A stretch of DNA of 64,000 bases from Hyphomicrobiales bacterium. Its GTDB lineage: Bacteria; Pseudomonadota; Alphaproteobacteria; Rhizobiales; Rhizobiaceae. Location: the NCBI GenBank assembly GCA_024225445.1, contig JAAEMP010000144.1:32069-96068 (forward strand), given 5' to 3'. The first letter of the stretch is position 1, and each line of letters starts with the position of its first letter. The notes under the pieces were generated by a model. The model had not been told where the DNA came from and searched no databases. It saw only the letters and a list, made by a program, of their open reading frames with translations. This document shows positions 28,551 through 40,996 of the stretch, piece after piece. The translations under genes were made by a program, and so were the position numbers.

Positions 28551-30638
28551 ATGGCAAAAATAGTCATTGACGGAAACGAAATTGAAGTGCCCGATCACTA
28601 TACCCTGCTGCAGGCTTGTGAAGCAGCCGGTGCTGAAGTGCCACGGTTTTGTTTCCACGAACGCTTGTCGATTGCCGGCAATTGCCGCATGTGCCTGGTC
28701 GAAGTCAAAGGCGGCCCGCCAAAACCGCAAGCCAGTTGTGCGGTAGGGGTGCGCGATTGTCGTCCAGGTCCCAATGGTGAACCTCCTGAAGTCCTGACCA
28801 AGTCTGCGATGGTCAAGAAAGCCCGTGAAGGAGTGATGGAGTTTTTGCTTATCAACCACCCATTGGATTGTCCTATTTGCGATCAGGGTGGTGAATGTGA
28901 TCTTCAGGATCAGGCCATGGCATATGGTATCAACAAGGACCGGTTTGTTGAAAACAAGCGTGCCGTTGTAGATAAATATATTGGGCCGCTTGTCCGCACC
29001 AAAATGACTCGTTGTATTCATTGTACCCGCTGCGTGCGATTTACCACAGAAATTGCAGGTATCTCTGAACTGGGTCTGCTGGGCCGTGGTGAAGATGCCC
29101 AGATTTCAACCTATATGGAAAAAGCTCTAACCAGTGAATTGCAGGGTAATGTTATCGACCTTTGTCCGGTTGGGGCTCTGACGTCTCGTCCTTACCAGGA
29201 TACAGCAAGACCCTGGGAACTGAACAAGACCGAGAGCATCGATGTTATGGATGCGGTTGGTTCAAACATACGCGTTGATGCGAGGGGCCGTGAGGTTATG
29301 CGCATCATGCCGCGTTTGAATGAAGCGGTAAATGAAGAGTGGATTTCCGATAAAACCCGTTTTGTTTGGGATGGTTTGCGTACACAGCGTCTTGACCAAC
29401 CTTATGTTCGCAAAAACGGCAAGCTGTTGGCGGCTGGCTGGAACGAGGCATTTGAGGCAATCAAGACAAAAATAGCAGATATAAAGCCTGCCAGAATTGG
29501 GGCAATTGCCGGCGATTTATCCAGTGTCGAGGATATGTTTGCACTGAAATCGCTGATGGGCATGATCGGTTCAAAGAACTTCGATTGCCGTGAACCCGGC
29601 AATGTTACTGATCCGGCCAATGGTCGGGCCAGCTATCTGTTCAACACAACGATAGACGGTATTGAAGAATCGGATGCCTTGCTGATTATCGGTTCAGATC
29701 CACGTATAGAAGCGTCTATTCTTAATGCCAGAATTCGAAAACGTTCAAAAAAGGGCGATTACCCGATTGGTGTTGTCGGTGAAGTATCTGATCTGCGTTA
29801 TAATTACACCTCACTGGGTGCAGAGGCCGGTATTGTCAAGGATTTGCTATCTGGTAAAAACAAATTTGTTTCAAAATTGAAGCGTGCAAAAAAACCGATG
29901 ATTATTATCGGTCAAAGTGCATTAAACCGGTCTGACAGTGAGGCTTTACTGAAAAATGCCGCCGAGCTGGCGGTGCAGGTGAAAGCTGTATCCAAGGACT
30001 GGAATGGATTCAATGTTCTCCAAATGGCTGCTTCACGTGTAGGTGGCCTGGATATCGGATTTGTCCCGCCAGCAGGCGGCAATGCAACTGCCGCAATTAT
30101 GGAATCCTCGGATCTGACTTTCTTGCTAGGTGCAGATGAGCTGGATATGAGTTCACTGAAGGGGTTTGTTGTCTATATCGGCACCCATGGAGACAGAGGC
30201 GCCCATCGGGCAGATGTGATATTACCGGCCTCAACTTATACGGAAAAATCCGGCATATACGTGAATACGGAAGGTCGTGTACAAATGGGGAATCGAGCTG
30301 CATTTGCGCCCGGTGATGCGAAAGAGGATTGGGCAATTATCAGGGCGCTATCCGCTGCTCTGGATAATGCGCTGCCGTTCAACTCACTTGGTCAATTGCG
30401 AGACCTTGTTTTTGCTGAATATCCCCATCTGGCACAGTTTGATAGTATTGATAAAAGTGATATTGCCGATATCACCGCATTGGCTAGCAAAACCGGTAAA
30501 ATCACCAAACAGCCGCTGACAAGTGCAGTGAAAGATTTTTATCTGACCAACCCGATCGCCCGGGCATCCAGGGTGATGGCTGAATGCTCGGCTTTGGCGC
30601 GAGATCAGGGCGGCGAACTGATGGATGCAGCAGAATGA
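28551..30638 (+). CDS. nuoG: NuoG, complex I 75-kDa subunit
   Basis: 695 residues from ATG 28551, chosen because the ferredoxin-like domain then begins at residue 2; the frame opens earlier inside nuoF. Cluster motifs are a [2Fe-2S] domain with [10 protein letters not shown], the His/Cys4 N5 site in [20 protein letters not shown], and N4 in [10 protein letters not shown] plus a later Cys. The remainder is the molybdopterin-oxidoreductase-like domain without Mo ligands. It carries electrons from NuoE/F towards NuoI. Confidence 0.96.
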   Translation: MAKIVIDGNEIEVPDHYTLLQACEAAGAEVPRFCFHERLSIAGNCRMCLVEVKGGPPKPQASCAVGVRDCRPGPNGEPPEVLTKSAMVKKAREGVMEFLLINHPLDCPICDQGGECDLQDQAMAYGINKDRFVENKRAVVDKYIGPLVRTKMTRCIHCTRCVRFTTEIAGISELGLLGRGEDAQISTYMEKALTSELQGNVIDLCPVGALTSRPYQDTARPWELNKTESIDVMDAVGSNIRVDARGREVMRIMPRLNEAVNEEWISDKTRFVWDGLRTQRLDQPYVRKNGKLLAAGWNEAFEAIKTKIADIKPARIGAIAGDLSSVEDMFALKSLMGMIGSKNFDCREPGNVTDPANGRASYLFNTTIDGIEESDALLIIGSDPRIEASILNARIRKRSKKGDYPIGVVGEVSDLRYNYTSLGAEAGIVKDLLSGKNKFVSKLKRAKKPMIIIGQSALNRSDSEALLKNAAELAVQVKAVSKDWNGFNVLQMAASRVGGLDIGFVPPAGGNATAAIMESSDLTFLLGADELDMSSLKGFVVYIGTHGDRGAHRADVILPASTYTEKSGIYVNTEGRVQMGNRAAFAPGDAKEDWAIIRALSAALDNALPFNSLGQLRDLVFAEYPHLAQFDSIDKSDIADITALASKTGKITKQPLTSAVKDFYLTNPIARASRVMAECSALARDQGGELMDAAE

Positions 30639-30666
30639 ACAAGGCTTTGAAACGGAATATAAACTG

Positions 30667-31713
30667 ATGGACCAGTTCATTGACACCTATGTGATCCCGG
30701 GCGCGATCATGATCGCCCAAAGCCTGTTGCTGCTGGTTGCCGTACTGGTTTCCACAGCGATACTTATTTATGCTGAGCGCAAGATATGGGCAGCAGTCCA
30801 CATGCGTCGCGGGCCGAATGTAGTTGGACCATGGGGCGTTATGCAGCCTTTTGCCGACTTCCTGAAATTCCTTCTGAAAGAGCCGGTAATTCCTGCGAGT
30901 GCCAGCAAAATCGTTTTTGTGATTGGCCCTCTCGTGTCCGTGACATTAGCACTTGCCGCATGGGCGGTTATACCTGTCAATCAAAACTGGGTAGTGGCAG
31001 ACGTAAACATCGGGATTTTGTACATATTTGCGGTTTCTTCCCTGGGTGTATATGGCGTGATAATGGCCGGATGGGCTTCAAATTCAAAATATGCTTTCCT
31101 TGCAGCACTGCGTTCGGCTGCTCAGATGGTTTCTTATGAAGTCTCCATAGGCTTTGTCATCATCACCGTGTTGTTATGCGTGGGGTCTCTCAATCTCACC
31201 GAAATCGTGTTGAGCCAGCGTGACGGGGCCGGCACCATGCTGGGGCTTTCTCCGTCCTTTTTGGATTGGCATTGGCTCGCGTTGTTCCCGATGTTTGTCA
31301 TATTTTTTATCTCGGCCCTCGCAGAAACCAATCGTGCTCCTTTTGATTTGCCGGAAGCAGAATCCGAATTGGTTGCCGGTTACACTGTGGAATATTCCAG
31401 TTCATTGTTCTTGCTGCAATTCTTAACGGAGCTTGTTGCAGTTCTTGCAATGTCGGCAATTACAGTGGTGCTGTTTCTTGGTGGGTGGTTGCCTCCATTG
31501 CAGATTGCACCCTTCACCTGGGTCCCCGGTGTTGTCTGGTTCCTGGCCAAGTTGTGGTCAGTAGTGTTTATGTTTTCAATGGTGAAGGCGATAGTCCCGC
31601 GCTATCGTTATGACCAGTTGATGCGCCTTGGCTGGAAAGTGTTCCTGCCAATTTCCTTGTTCATGGTATTTGCTACGGCCCTTGTACTGCAACTGACCGG
31701 ATGGGCCGCGTGA
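30667..31713 (+). CDS. nuoH: NuoH, complex I subunit H
   Basis: 348 residues from ATG 30667; an alternative ATG at 30625 overlaps the nuoG stop. Eight helices. The family signatures [21 protein letters not shown] and [20 protein letters not shown] are intact; these line the quinone channel and the E-channel. It connects the peripheral arm to the antiporter-like subunits. Confidence 0.95.
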   Translation: MDQFIDTYVIPGAIMIAQSLLLLVAVLVSTAILIYAERKIWAAVHMRRGPNVVGPWGVMQPFADFLKFLLKEPVIPASASKIVFVIGPLVSVTLALAAWAVIPVNQNWVVADVNIGILYIFAVSSLGVYGVIMAGWASNSKYAFLAALRSAAQMVSYEVSIGFVIITVLLCVGSLNLTEIVLSQRDGAGTMLGLSPSFLDWHWLALFPMFVIFFISALAETNRAPFDLPEAESELVAGYTVEYSSSLFLLQFLTELVAVLAMSAITVVLFLGGWLPPLQIAPFTWVPGVVWFLAKLWSVVFMFSMVKAIVPRYRYDQLMRLGWKVFLPISLFMVFATALVLQLTGWAA

Positions 31714-31738
31714 TGAAAAAATTGTGGAAAGACAAACT

Positions 31739-32227
31739 ATGCGTATAGCACAAGCCGCAAAATCTCTTTTGTTAAAAGAATTCGTCGGTGCCTTTATTCT
31801 GGGCATGCGCTATTTGTTTGCAAAAAAAGTGACCATTAACTACCCGTTTGAAAAGGGACCGGTCAGCCCCCGTTTTCGTGGAGAACATGCTTTACGCCGT
31901 TATCCAAATGGCGAAGAGCGTTGTATTGCCTGCAAACTGTGTGAAGCCATTTGCCCGGCACAGGCCATCACCATTGAAGCAGGACCGCGCGGTAACGATG
32001 GTACCCGACGCACGGTTCGTTACGACATCGATATGGTCAAGTGTATCTTTTGCGGTTTTTGCCAGGAAGCTTGTCCTGTGGACGCCATTGTTGAGGGGCC
32101 AAATTTCGAATTTGCAACGGAAACACGTGAAGAACTTTACTACGACAAGGAAAAACTGCTGGATAATGGCGACCGCTGGGAACGCGAATTGGCGCAAAAT
32201 CTGCGTATAGACGCGCCTTATCGATAG
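31739..32227 (+). CDS. nuoI: NuoI, complex I two-[4Fe-4S] subunit
   Basis: 162 residues from ATG 31739, with GGAAAG 6 bases upstream; a GTG five codons earlier is possible. Two ferredoxin motifs, [12 protein letters not shown] and [12 protein letters not shown], hold clusters N6a and N6b. [23 protein letters not shown] is the typical alphaproteobacterial/mitochondrial TYKY form. Confidence 0.96.
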   Translation: MRIAQAAKSLLLKEFVGAFILGMRYLFAKKVTINYPFEKGPVSPRFRGEHALRRYPNGEERCIACKLCEAICPAQAITIEAGPRGNDGTRRTVRYDIDMVKCIFCGFCQEACPVDAIVEGPNFEFATETREELYYDKEKLLDNGDRWERELAQNLRIDAPYR

Positions 32228-32238
32228 GAACAAAAACG

Positions 32239-32856
32239 ATGATATTGACCGCACTATTTTTCTATCTGTTTGCCACCGTGACTATCGGAGCGGCATTCAT
32301 GGTGATTACCGCGCGAAATCCGGTCCATGCGGTTCTTTTCCTCATCCTGGCTTTTGTTAATTCTGCCGGATTGTTCATGCTGGCTGGCGCAGAGTTTTTG
32401 GCTTTATTGCTGATCGTTGTCTATGTTGGCGCGGTGGCAGTTCTGTTCCTGTTCGTGGTGATGATGCTGGATGTGGATTTTGCGGAATTGCGGGCCGGAT
32501 TTCTGGATTATTTACCGGTCGGTGGAGTCATTGGACTGATTGTTCTGGCTGAATTGCTTATTGTATTGGGAAGCTGGGTTGTAGCGCCAGGTGCAATTGG
32601 TGATCCGGTTCAACCGATACCCGATATGGACAAGGTTTCCAATATCCGGGCTTTGGGCGATTTATTATACACGCGTTATGTCTTTTTCTTCCAGATTGCC
32701 GGCATGGTGCTTTTGGTGGCAATGATTGGCGCCATTGTGCTGACTTTGCACCATAAGGATAAGGCAAGACGGCAGAATATTGGTGCCCAGATAGCGCGCA
32801 ATCCGGCAAGTGCCATTGAGGTAGTAAAAGACGTGAAACCGGGACAGGGTTTATAG
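32239..32856 (+). CDS. nuoJ: NuoJ, complex I subunit J
   Basis: 205 residues, five helices. The NPVHAVLFLILAFVNSAGLF and VVYVGAVAVLFLFVVMML segments are the ND6/NuoJ signature; the latter contains the pi-bulge helix involved in coupling. The C-terminal 40 residues are polar. It is 11 bases after nuoI and 9 before nuoK. Confidence 0.96.
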   Translation: MILTALFFYLFATVTIGAAFMVITARNPVHAVLFLILAFVNSAGLFMLAGAEFLALLLIVVYVGAVAVLFLFVVMMLDVDFAELRAGFLDYLPVGGVIGLIVLAELLIVLGSWVVAPGAIGDPVQPIPDMDKVSNIRALGDLLYTRYVFFFQIAGMVLLVAMIGAIVLTLHHKDKARRQNIGAQIARNPASAIEVVKDVKPGQGL

Positions 32857-32865
32857 GGGCAATTT

Positions 32866-33174
32866 ATGGAAATCGGAATTTCACATTTTCTAACCGTAGC
32901 TGCGATCCTGTTTACCATCGGGATTTTGGGAATTTTTCTAAACCGGAAAAATGTCATCATCATTTTGATGTCAATCGAGTTGATATTGTTGGCGGTAAAT
33001 ATCAATTTTGTCGCTTTTTCCCAGCATTTGGGTGATTTGACGGGACAGGTATTTGCGCTTTTCGTTTTGACCGTTGCGGCAGCCGAGGCATCAATTGGTC
33101 TCGCCATATTGGTCGTATTTTTTCGCAATCGCGGCACTATTGCCGTTGAAGATGTTAACGTGATGAAGGGCTAG
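32866..33174 (+). CDS. nuoK: NuoK, complex I subunit K
   Basis: 102 residues, three helices, normal ND4L length. Conserved membrane Glu residues of the E-channel are in [16 protein letters not shown] and [12 protein letters not shown]. It is located between nuoJ and nuoL as in nearly all bacterial nuo operons. Confidence 0.97.
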   Translation: MEIGISHFLTVAAILFTIGILGIFLNRKNVIIILMSIELILLAVNINFVAFSQHLGDLTGQVFALFVLTVAAAEASIGLAILVVFFRNRGTIAVEDVNVMKG

Positions 33175-33183
33175 CTTGAAGCG

Positions 33184-35187
33184 ATGATACACGCGATTGT
33201 TTTTTTCCCGCTTGTCGGTTTCCTGTTGGCTGGCCTCTTCGGCCGCTCTATTGGTTCCAAGGGATGTGAATATTTGACCACAGGCCTGTTGCTGTTGTCA
33301 GCATTCCTGTCCTGGTATGTCTTTTTTACTGTAGGTTTTTCAGATGTCGAACCGAAAACCATTCAGGTATTGCAATGGATCAGTACCGGAGATCTTACAA
33401 TAAACTGGGCTTTCAGAATTGATACCCTGACCGCTGTCATGCTGGTTGTTGTGAATACCGTTTCCAGTCTTGTTCACATGTATTCAATCGGTTATATGCA
33501 CCACGATCCACACCGGCCACGTTTCTTCGCCTATTTGTCATTGTTTACCTTTGCCATGCTGGCGCTGGTGACTTCTGACAATCTGCTGCAAATGTTTTTT
33601 GGCTGGGAAGGTGTTGGGCTTGCCTCGTATCTGTTGATTGGATTTTGGTACAAGAAACCGTCAGCCAATGCGGCGGCGATCAAGGCATTTATTGTCAACC
33701 GGGTAGGCGACTTTGGTTTCGCACTTGGAATATTTGGCCTGTTTGTCCTCTTTGGTTCGATTGAATTCACCACCATATTCGCCAATATCCCTGAATATAT
33801 GGCTAATGGAAAAGACGGCGAAACGGCTCTCGATTTCCTTGGTTATCAACTGGATCGCTCCAGTGCGATTACCGTTGTGTGTTTACTGCTGTTCATGGGA
33901 GCAATGGGTAAATCTGCCCAGTTTCTGCTCCATACCTGGCTTCCCGATGCGATGGAAGGGCCAACACCGGTATCGGCGCTGATTCATGCTGCAACCATGG
34001 TAACCGCAGGTGTATTCCTGGTGGCCCGTATGTCGCCTGTGTTCGAATTTTCACCCGTTGCCCTGACCTTTGTTACTTTTATTGGCGCCACAACAGCATT
34101 CTTTGCGGCAACAGTTGGACTGGTGCAAAATGATATCAAAAGGGTAATTGCCTATTCCACCTGTTCGCAACTTGGCTATATGTTTGCAGCCTTGGGAGTG
34201 GGAGCATTTGGTGCCGGCATATTTCATCTGTTTACCCATGCCTTTTTTAAGGCATTGCTGTTCTTGGGAGCTGGTTCGGTTATCCATGCGGTAGCAGACG
34301 AGCAGGACATGAGGCGCATGGGGGGATTGCGTTCCCATATCCCGAAAACCTATTGGCTGATGATCATCGGCACTATAGCATTAACCGGTCTGGGGATACC
34401 GGGCACTTTCATTGGTACCGCAGGATTTTTCTCCAAAGATGCCATCATCGAGAGCGTGTATGTGGGCCATAACGCCTTTTCAGGTTATGCATTCGGTTTA
34501 CTGGTAACTGCTGCTTTTTTCACCAGCTTCTATTCCTGGCGTCTGATATTCATGACTTTTCACGGCCGTCCGCGAGCTTCAGCAGATGTAATGGATCACA
34601 TTCATGAATCTCCAAAAGTAATGTTGGTGCCGTTGTATGTTCTGGCAGCCGGTGCACTGCTGGCCGGAATATTGTTTGCTGGAGCGTTTTTGGGCCATGA
34701 AAGCCATTCAAACCATGAGCTCTGGTATAACGGTTTCTGGCGCACCGCGCTCTATGCAGGAGAAAATAACCATATACTGGCTGATTTCCATGATGTTCCG
34801 TGGTTGGTCAAACTGGCACCATTCATCATGATGGCATCGGGCTTTGTGTTAGCCTGGCTATTTTATATTCGCGCCCCGCACTTGCCAAAACAATTGGCGC
34901 GTCAGCATGTTGGTCTTTACAAATTCCTGCTCAACAAATGGTATTTTGATGAGCTGTACGATTTTATTCTGGTTCGCCCGGCAAAGTGGCTGGGCCGCTT
35001 CCTTTGGAAAAAAGGTGATGGCTGGCTAATTGACGGCTTTGGTCCTGATGGCGTATCCGCTCGGGTTATCGATATCACCAGCAGGGTAGTCAAACTGCAA
35101 TCGGGTTATCTTTACCATTATGCGTTTGCAATGCTGATCGGAGTGGCAGCCCTGATAACCTGGTCGATGTTTGGGGGAGTGAGCTGA
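33184..35187 (+). CDS. nuoL: NuoL, complex I antiporter-like subunit L
   Basis: 667 residues, about 16 helices including the long lateral helix at the C terminus. The proton-channel residues lie in [19 protein letters not shown] (Glu), [35 protein letters not shown] (Lys, His) and the later [14 protein letters not shown]. It ends in a TGATG junction with nuoM (35185-35189). Confidence 0.97.
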   Translation: MIHAIVFFPLVGFLLAGLFGRSIGSKGCEYLTTGLLLLSAFLSWYVFFTVGFSDVEPKTIQVLQWISTGDLTINWAFRIDTLTAVMLVVVNTVSSLVHMYSIGYMHHDPHRPRFFAYLSLFTFAMLALVTSDNLLQMFFGWEGVGLASYLLIGFWYKKPSANAAAIKAFIVNRVGDFGFALGIFGLFVLFGSIEFTTIFANIPEYMANGKDGETALDFLGYQLDRSSAITVVCLLLFMGAMGKSAQFLLHTWLPDAMEGPTPVSALIHAATMVTAGVFLVARMSPVFEFSPVALTFVTFIGATTAFFAATVGLVQNDIKRVIAYSTCSQLGYMFAALGVGAFGAGIFHLFTHAFFKALLFLGAGSVIHAVADEQDMRRMGGLRSHIPKTYWLMIIGTIALTGLGIPGTFIGTAGFFSKDAIIESVYVGHNAFSGYAFGLLVTAAFFTSFYSWRLIFMTFHGRPRASADVMDHIHESPKVMLVPLYVLAAGALLAGILFAGAFLGHESHSNHELWYNGFWRTALYAGENNHILADFHDVPWLVKLAPFIMMASGFVLAWLFYIRAPHLPKQLARQHVGLYKFLLNKWYFDELYDFILVRPAKWLGRFLWKKGDGWLIDGFGPDGVSARVIDITSRVVKLQSGYLYHYAFAMLIGVAALITWSMFGGVS

Positions 35188-36695
35188 TGTTTGACATGCC
35201 GCTTCTGACAATAGTTACCTTCCTTCCATTGGTCGGCGCCTTGTTGATTTTGTTTGTAACCATGGGTGATGAGGATGGTGAATTCGAACTGGCCAAGCGC
35301 AATGTGCGCAATGTGGCGTTGTTCACTACAGTCATTACATTTTTGATCTCTTTGTTAATCTGGATCGAATTTGATAATTCCGTTGCCGGATTTCAGATGG
35401 AAGAAAATGTCGAATGGATTGGTCCATTCATGAGTTATCATCTGGGTGTTGATGGCATCTCAATGCTATTTGTGATTTTGACGACTTTCCTCATGCCCTT
35501 TGCAATTCTTGCAAGCTGGCAGTCGATCACCAAAAATGTCAAACAATACATGATCGCATTTCTGATACTGGAGACTTTCATGATCGGAGTGTTTGTCGCA
35601 CTCGATATCATGGTGTTTTACGTATTTTTTGAGGCTGGACTAATCCCAATGTTCATCATCATTGGTGTTTGGGGTGGCAAACACAGGGTTTATGCCAGCT
35701 TCAAGTTCTTTTTGTACACATTGCTGGGTTCGGTGTTGATGCTGCTGGCGATAATGGCGATGTACTGGAATGCCGGCACTACCGATATTTCGGTTCTTTT
35801 GACCCATGCATTTCCGCCAGAAATGCAAAAATGGCTCTGGTTGGCATTTTTTGCCTCACTAGCGGTGAAAATGCCTATGTGGCCAGTCCATACCTGGTTG
35901 CCCGATGCCCACGTTGAAGCACCAACTGCAGGTTCGGTTATACTTGCCGGTGTTTTGTTGAAAATGGGGGGGTACGGGTTTCTTCGCTTCTCGATTCCGA
36001 TGTTTCCTCTGGCAACTGCTGATTTCACATGGCTGATATTTGCGCTGTCGGTTATCGCCATCATCTACACATCGCTGGTCGCGTTGATGCAGGAAGACAT
36101 GAAAAAGCTTATTGCCTATTCATCTGTTGCTCATATGGGCTTTGTCACGATGGGTATGTTCGCTCTAAACAACTTTGGTATTCAGGGTGCAATATTTCAG
36201 ATGCTCTCCCATGGTCTGGTTTCGGGAGCCTTGTTTTTGAGTGTTGGGGTAATTTACGACCGGATGCATACTCGTGAGATTGCCGCTTATGGCGGTATCG
36301 TCAATCGCATGCCGCATTATGCGGTGGTGTTCATGGTATTTACCCTGGCAAATGTCGGGCTACCGGTGACATCGGGCTTCGTCGGTGAGTTTCTGATTTT
36401 GCTGGGCACTTTCCAGACCAATTCATTGGTGGCATTTCTCGCTACGAGCGGGGTGGTCCTGTCTGCAGCCTACGCATTGTGGTTATACCGGCGCGTAATT
36501 TTCGGCACTCTGGATAAAGAGAGTCTGAAATCCCTGCTTGATCTCAACAGTCGGGAAAAACTGATATTGTATCCGCTGGTTGTCGCGGTCATCTTCTTTG
36601 GTGTTTATCCAACTCCGATATTTGATGTGACCCAGGCATCGGTTGACGCTTTGCTGACAAATTATCAGGCCGCAATTTCGCAGGCCGGGAACTAG
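35187..36695 (+). CDS. nuoM: NuoM, complex I antiporter-like subunit M
   Basis: 502 residues, 14 helices. [21 protein letters not shown] (channel Glu), [21 protein letters not shown] and [15 protein letters not shown] are family signatures. Translationally coupled to nuoL through the shared TGATG. Proton-pumping subunit. Confidence 0.97.
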   Translation: MFDMPLLTIVTFLPLVGALLILFVTMGDEDGEFELAKRNVRNVALFTTVITFLISLLIWIEFDNSVAGFQMEENVEWIGPFMSYHLGVDGISMLFVILTTFLMPFAILASWQSITKNVKQYMIAFLILETFMIGVFVALDIMVFYVFFEAGLIPMFIIIGVWGGKHRVYASFKFFLYTLLGSVLMLLAIMAMYWNAGTTDISVLLTHAFPPEMQKWLWLAFFASLAVKMPMWPVHTWLPDAHVEAPTAGSVILAGVLLKMGGYGFLRFSIPMFPLATADFTWLIFALSVIAIIYTSLVALMQEDMKKLIAYSSVAHMGFVTMGMFALNNFGIQGAIFQMLSHGLVSGALFLSVGVIYDRMHTREIAAYGGIVNRMPHYAVVFMVFTLANVGLPVTSGFVGEFLILLGTFQTNSLVAFLATSGVVLSAAYALWLYRRVIFGTLDKESLKSLLDLNSREKLILYPLVVAVIFFGVYPTPIFDVTQASVDALLTNYQAAISQAGN

Positions 36696-36703
36696 AGGCT
36701 TTC

Positions 36704-38146
36704 ATGGTTAAATTGATGACTGCAATTCCTGATCTAAACCTCGTGCTTCCCGAATTGATCCTTGCGGTTGGTGCCATGGCGCTCCTGATGATTGGGGTGT
36801 ATTCGGGCAGGAGCGCTTCCGGGTTGGTTAGCGGGTTGGCGATGGCCTTACTTGTGGTAGCAGGTTTCATGTTGTTCAGCAGCAACGAAACCGGACTGGC
36901 ATTCCACGGGGCCTTTGTTCTTGATGATTTTGCCAAACTGATGAAATTACTGGTATTGGCAGGTTCTGTGCTGGCAATAATCATGTCAGTCAATTTTATG
37001 AAACGTGAACAGATTGACAAGTTTGAATTTCCGGTTCTGGTTGTACTGGCAACGTTGGGCATGATGTTGATGGTCTCCGCTAATGGCCTGATTACATTAT
37101 ATCTTGGTCTCGAATTACAATCGCTGTCTCTTTATGTACTGGCAGCAATAAACCGTGATTCTGTTCGCTCCACTGAAGCAGGTTTGAAATATTTCGTATT
37201 GGGCGCTTTGTCTTCGGGTATGTTGCTTTATGGCGCATCATTGATCTATGGGTTCACCGGGCATACGGATTTTGCGGGAATTGCTGAAGCCATCAGTGGA
37301 GCAGGGCGCTCCCTTGGTATAATTTTTGGACTTGTATTCCTGATGGCAGGCCTCGCCTTCAAGATTTCGGTCGTTCCATTCCACATGTGGACTCCCGATG
37401 TTTATGAGGGTTCGCCAACACCGGTAACCGCGTTCTTTTCTGCAGCCCCCAAAGTGGCGGCGATGGCGATGCTTGTACGTGTGGTAATAGACGCGTTTGA
37501 ACCGGCAACCAGCGATTGGCAGCAAATTCTGGCATTTATGGCTATTGCTTCCATGGTTCTAGGCGCATTTGCGGCAATTGGGCAAACCAATATCAAAAGG
37601 CTGATGGCCTATTCATCTATCGGCCACATGGGTTTTGCGCTCGTCGGACTTGCCTCCGGCACACAGGCAGGTGTCAATGGTGTCATATTGTATATGCTGA
37701 TCTACATGGTGATGACGCTAGGCACATTCGTTTGCATCCTGTCCATGCGACGCAAGGATGGTATGGTTGAAGAAATCAAGGATTTGGCAGGACTGGCGAA
37801 GAGTAATCCAGTAATGGGTTTATTTCTTACCATTCTGATGTTCTCGCTGGCGGGTATTCCGCCTCTTGCCGGATTTTTTGCCAAATATTTTGTGTTTCTC
37901 GCGGCAATTGAAGCCGAACTCTATATGTTGGCTGTCATTGGTGTGCTGGCCAGTGTTGTTGGTGCATTTTACTACATCCGTATTATCAAGATCATGTGGT
38001 TTGATGAAGGTGAAGACAGCTTTTTGCCAATGTCCGGGGAACTGCGCATGATACTTGGTGCGAGCGGGATATTTGTGGCGGTATTCTATTTGCTCGCAGG
38101 CCCGGTATTTGAAATAACTTCAGGGGCAGCCGGCTCGTTGTTTTAA
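36704..38146 (+). CDS. nuoN: NuoN, complex I antiporter-like subunit N
   Basis: 480 residues, 14 helices. The ND2 signature ([20 protein letters not shown], with the channel Glu) and [23 protein letters not shown] are present. An internal ATG at 36716 is a possible alternative start. It ends as TAATG into birA, so the housekeeping genes behind it share its transcript. Confidence 0.97.
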   Translation: MVKLMTAIPDLNLVLPELILAVGAMALLMIGVYSGRSASGLVSGLAMALLVVAGFMLFSSNETGLAFHGAFVLDDFAKLMKLLVLAGSVLAIIMSVNFMKREQIDKFEFPVLVVLATLGMMLMVSANGLITLYLGLELQSLSLYVLAAINRDSVRSTEAGLKYFVLGALSSGMLLYGASLIYGFTGHTDFAGIAEAISGAGRSLGIIFGLVFLMAGLAFKISVVPFHMWTPDVYEGSPTPVTAFFSAAPKVAAMAMLVRVVIDAFEPATSDWQQILAFMAIASMVLGAFAAIGQTNIKRLMAYSSIGHMGFALVGLASGTQAGVNGVILYMLIYMVMTLGTFVCILSMRRKDGMVEEIKDLAGLAKSNPVMGLFLTILMFSLAGIPPLAGFFAKYFVFLAAIEAELYMLAVIGVLASVVGAFYYIRIIKIMWFDEGEDSFLPMSGELRMILGASGIFVAVFYLLAGPVFEITSGAAGSLF

Positions 38147-38922
38147 TGAAATTAAACCAACCAGAATTTCTGATAAACGGTTACAGACGCATTGCCTTTG
38201 GCGAAATAGAATCAACAAATCTGATTGCCATGGAACATGCCCGCAAATCAGATTCTGGCAAGCTATGGATTACAGCTACCCGGCAGCTGCGGGGTAAAGG
38301 CAGCAGAGGACGGTCCTGGGTATCAGAGCCCGGTAATCTGTATGCTTCACTGTTGATCAAAACAGATACGCCACCGGAAAAATTGGCAAACCTGACCTTT
38401 GTCGCAAGTCTGGCCGCCTATGAATCACTGGCCCGGACCATTCCAAAAAATCAGCTTGCTCTTAAATGGCCAAATGATCTGTTGTTGGATCAGGCCAAAG
38501 TCAGTGGAATTTTGTTGGAGAGTCATATCGGGCAAAATCAAAATTCCGCTGTCATCATCGGGTTTGGTGTTAATTGCAGGTCTAATCCTGATCATACCAG
38601 CTTTCCTTCAACCAATATGCTGAAGGCGGGTTTTTTGTCAGAGCCGGAAACCGTGTTTCAACATCTGGTTGTAGAAATGGATCAGTGGCTGGAAGTTTGG
38701 GATAATGGAGCAAATTTTTCAACAATACGCAGTCAATGGCTCGACAGAGCAGTTGGTATTGGAGATGAAATACTGGTGAAATCGCCACATTTTGAGATGC
38801 ATGGAATATTTGCGGAGCTTGACCGGAATGGCAGTCTGATATTAATAACTCCAGACAATTGCCGTCACACCATTTCCGCAGCGGATATCTTTTTGGCCAA
38901 ACCCAATAACAAAGTACATTGA
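38146..38922 (+). CDS. birA: BirA-type biotin-protein ligase
   Basis: 258 residues, catalytic domain only; the N-terminal DNA-binding domain of E. coli BirA is absent, so it cannot act as the bio repressor. The biotinyl-AMP site GKGSRGRSWVSEPGNLYASL and the KWPNDLL segment (catalytic Lys) are intact. It loads biotin on acetyl-CoA and other carboxylases, which fits the methylmalonyl-CoA epimerase nearby. Start overlaps the nuoN stop (TAATG). Confidence 0.94.
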   Translation: MKLNQPEFLINGYRRIAFGEIESTNLIAMEHARKSDSGKLWITATRQLRGKGSRGRSWVSEPGNLYASLLIKTDTPPEKLANLTFVASLAAYESLARTIPKNQLALKWPNDLLLDQAKVSGILLESHIGQNQNSAVIIGFGVNCRSNPDHTSFPSTNMLKAGFLSEPETVFQHLVVEMDQWLEVWDNGANFSTIRSQWLDRAVGIGDEILVKSPHFEMHGIFAELDRNGSLILITPDNCRHTISAADIFLAKPNNKVH

Positions 38923-38926
38923 TACC

Positions 38927-40591
38927 ATGAGCAAAGAAGAACTACTATTTATCCCATTGGGAGGAGTTGGTGAGATTGGCATGAATCTCGCCTTGTATGG
39001 CTACGGCACCAAAGGTGATTGTCAATGGATCATGGTCGATTGCGGTGTAACGTTTCCGGATATGACGTTGCCCGGTGTCGACCTGATATTACCCGATATT
39101 CGTTATGTTCAGGAACTGGGTGACCGGTTAAAGGCGATTATTATTACCCATGCCCATGAAGACCATTATGGAGCTTTGTTATCTTTGTGGCCAATCCTGA
39201 AAAAACCGGTTTATTGTACACCATTTTGCGCAGGTATGCTTGAGGCAAAAGCAGTGTATGAACGGGACAAACCGGAAATTCCCGTTAATATTTTTGAAGC
39301 CGGCAATATTTTTGAAGTTGGTCCTTTTAAGATAGAAGCGGTGCATGTCACTCATTCATTGCCGGAGCCGATGTCCCTGGCCATCTCTACCCCGCTTGGG
39401 ACCGTGGTTCATACGGCAGACTGGAAAATTGATTCCGACCCAACGCTTGGCCGGGTAACCGATGAAGAGGCATTTCGCCGAATTGGCGAAGATGGAGTAC
39501 TTGCGGCTATTTGTGATTCAACCAATGCCATGCGTACCGGAGATTCACCGTCCGAGTTGGAGGTTTCGGAAAGCCTTGCCGATATAATCTCCAGTGCAAA
39601 AGGCAGGGTGGCAATTACGACATTTTCATCCAATGTCGGGCGGCTGCGTTCAATTGCTCATGCAGCAAAGAAAAACAATCGCCGTGTTATGCTGATGGGA
39701 AGTTCAATTCGTCGGGTGGTCGAGGTATCGAGTGATCTGGGCTACTTTGACGATATTGATGAATTTGTTGACGAGCGTGATTTTGACACCGTTGACCGGG
39801 CAAATCTGGTGATAATACTGACCGGCAGTCAAGGCGAGCCACGAGCTGCCATGGCTAAAATTGCCAAACAGGAACATCGCAATGTAGCACTGGTGCCTGG
39901 AGACACTGTCGTTTATTCCTCCCGTATTATCCCGGGCAATGAAAAAGCTATCATTGAAACCAAAAACCTGCTGATCGATCAGGGAATTAATATCATAACG
40001 GATCGCGATACATTGGTGCACGTTTCGGGGCACCCTCGTCAAAACGAACTTAAGGAAATGTACTCCTGGTTGAAACCACAAATTTCCGTACCCGTCCATG
40101 GGGAAGCCGCACATCTTTCCGCCCATGCCAGACTTGCCGGTAATATTGCGGTGCCCCAGGTAGCACCCGTGCGCAACGGTGATGTATTGCGTTTGGCACC
40201 GGGCAATGCCGAGATCGTTGATAATGTACCGCATGGCAGATACTACAAAGACGGTATTATATTTGGCGATGAGCGTGAAATTGGTGTCACTCAAAGACGA
40301 AAACTGGGTTATGCGGGCATTGTTTCCCTATCGATTGTTCTGGATCGAAATGGTAATATGGCGGATGAAATTGACATTGAAATATATGGATTGCCGGAAA
40401 TAACCGGCGAGGGTGAAGAATTTGACGATGTGCTGTATCACGCCGCGACAGGAGCGTTGAATTCCATTCCCCCAAAACGGCGCAAGGACGCAGAAGTGGT
40501 AAGAAAAGCTGTGAGAAATGCAGTTAGAGCCAGTGCGAGGGATCACTGGGGGAAAAAACCGGTAACAACCGTGTTTGTAGCGATGATTTAA
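38927..40591 (+). CDS. rnj: Ribonuclease J
   Basis: 554 residues, a metallo-beta-lactamase/beta-CASP nuclease with 5'-exonuclease and endonuclease activity for mRNA and rRNA maturation. The metal motif THAHEDHYGA is at 74-83, GGVGEIGMN opens the protein, and the beta-CASP motif LTGSQGEPRAAM and VSGHPRQNELKEM follow. Placement between birA and mce after nuo is a conserved Rhizobiales order. It ends as TAATG into mce. Confidence 0.95.
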   Translation: MSKEELLFIPLGGVGEIGMNLALYGYGTKGDCQWIMVDCGVTFPDMTLPGVDLILPDIRYVQELGDRLKAIIITHAHEDHYGALLSLWPILKKPVYCTPFCAGMLEAKAVYERDKPEIPVNIFEAGNIFEVGPFKIEAVHVTHSLPEPMSLAISTPLGTVVHTADWKIDSDPTLGRVTDEEAFRRIGEDGVLAAICDSTNAMRTGDSPSELEVSESLADIISSAKGRVAITTFSSNVGRLRSIAHAAKKNNRRVMLMGSSIRRVVEVSSDLGYFDDIDEFVDERDFDTVDRANLVIILTGSQGEPRAAMAKIAKQEHRNVALVPGDTVVYSSRIIPGNEKAIIETKNLLIDQGINIITDRDTLVHVSGHPRQNELKEMYSWLKPQISVPVHGEAAHLSAHARLAGNIAVPQVAPVRNGDVLRLAPGNAEIVDNVPHGRYYKDGIIFGDEREIGVTQRRKLGYAGIVSLSIVLDRNGNMADEIDIEIYGLPEITGEGEEFDDVLYHAATGALNSIPPKRRKDAEVVRKAVRNAVRASARDHWGKKPVTTVFVAMI

Positions 40592-40995
40592 TGATAGGCA
40601 ATCTCAATCATGTGGCAATTGCCGTTCCAGATCTGTCTCAGGCAATCGCAATATATGCCAACACACTTGGCGCCAGTGTTTCGGATAGACAGGAATTACC
40701 GGAACATGGAGTAACGGTTGTGTTTGTGGAATTACCCAATGCCAAAATTGAATTATTGGAACCTTTGGGTGAATCTTCTCCTATTGCGGCATTTTTGAAA
40801 AAAAATCCCGCAGGAGGAATTCACCACATTTGTTATGAGGTGGATGATATTATTGCAGCAAGCAGGCAAATGGAAATCAATGGTGCGCGGGTTCTGGGAG
40901 ATGGAAATCCGAAAACGGGAGCTCATGGAAAACCGGTAATATTTTTGCACCCAAAAGATTTTTGCGGAACCCTGATTGAACTGGAACAGGTATAA
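40591..40995 (+). CDS. mce: Methylmalonyl-CoA epimerase
   Basis: 134 residues, a VOC-fold enzyme that interconverts (R)- and (S)-methylmalonyl-CoA in propionyl-CoA use. LNHVAIAVPDL (metal His), KIELLEPLGESSPIAAFL, GGIHHICYEVDDI (His) and the C-terminal CGTLIELEQ (Glu) form the metal site. It overlaps rnj by one base. Confidence 0.94.
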   Translation: MIGNLNHVAIAVPDLSQAIAIYANTLGASVSDRQELPEHGVTVVFVELPNAKIELLEPLGESSPIAAFLKKNPAGGIHHICYEVDDIIAASRQMEINGARVLGDGNPKTGAHGKPVIFLHPKDFCGTLIELEQV

Positions 40996-40996
40996 T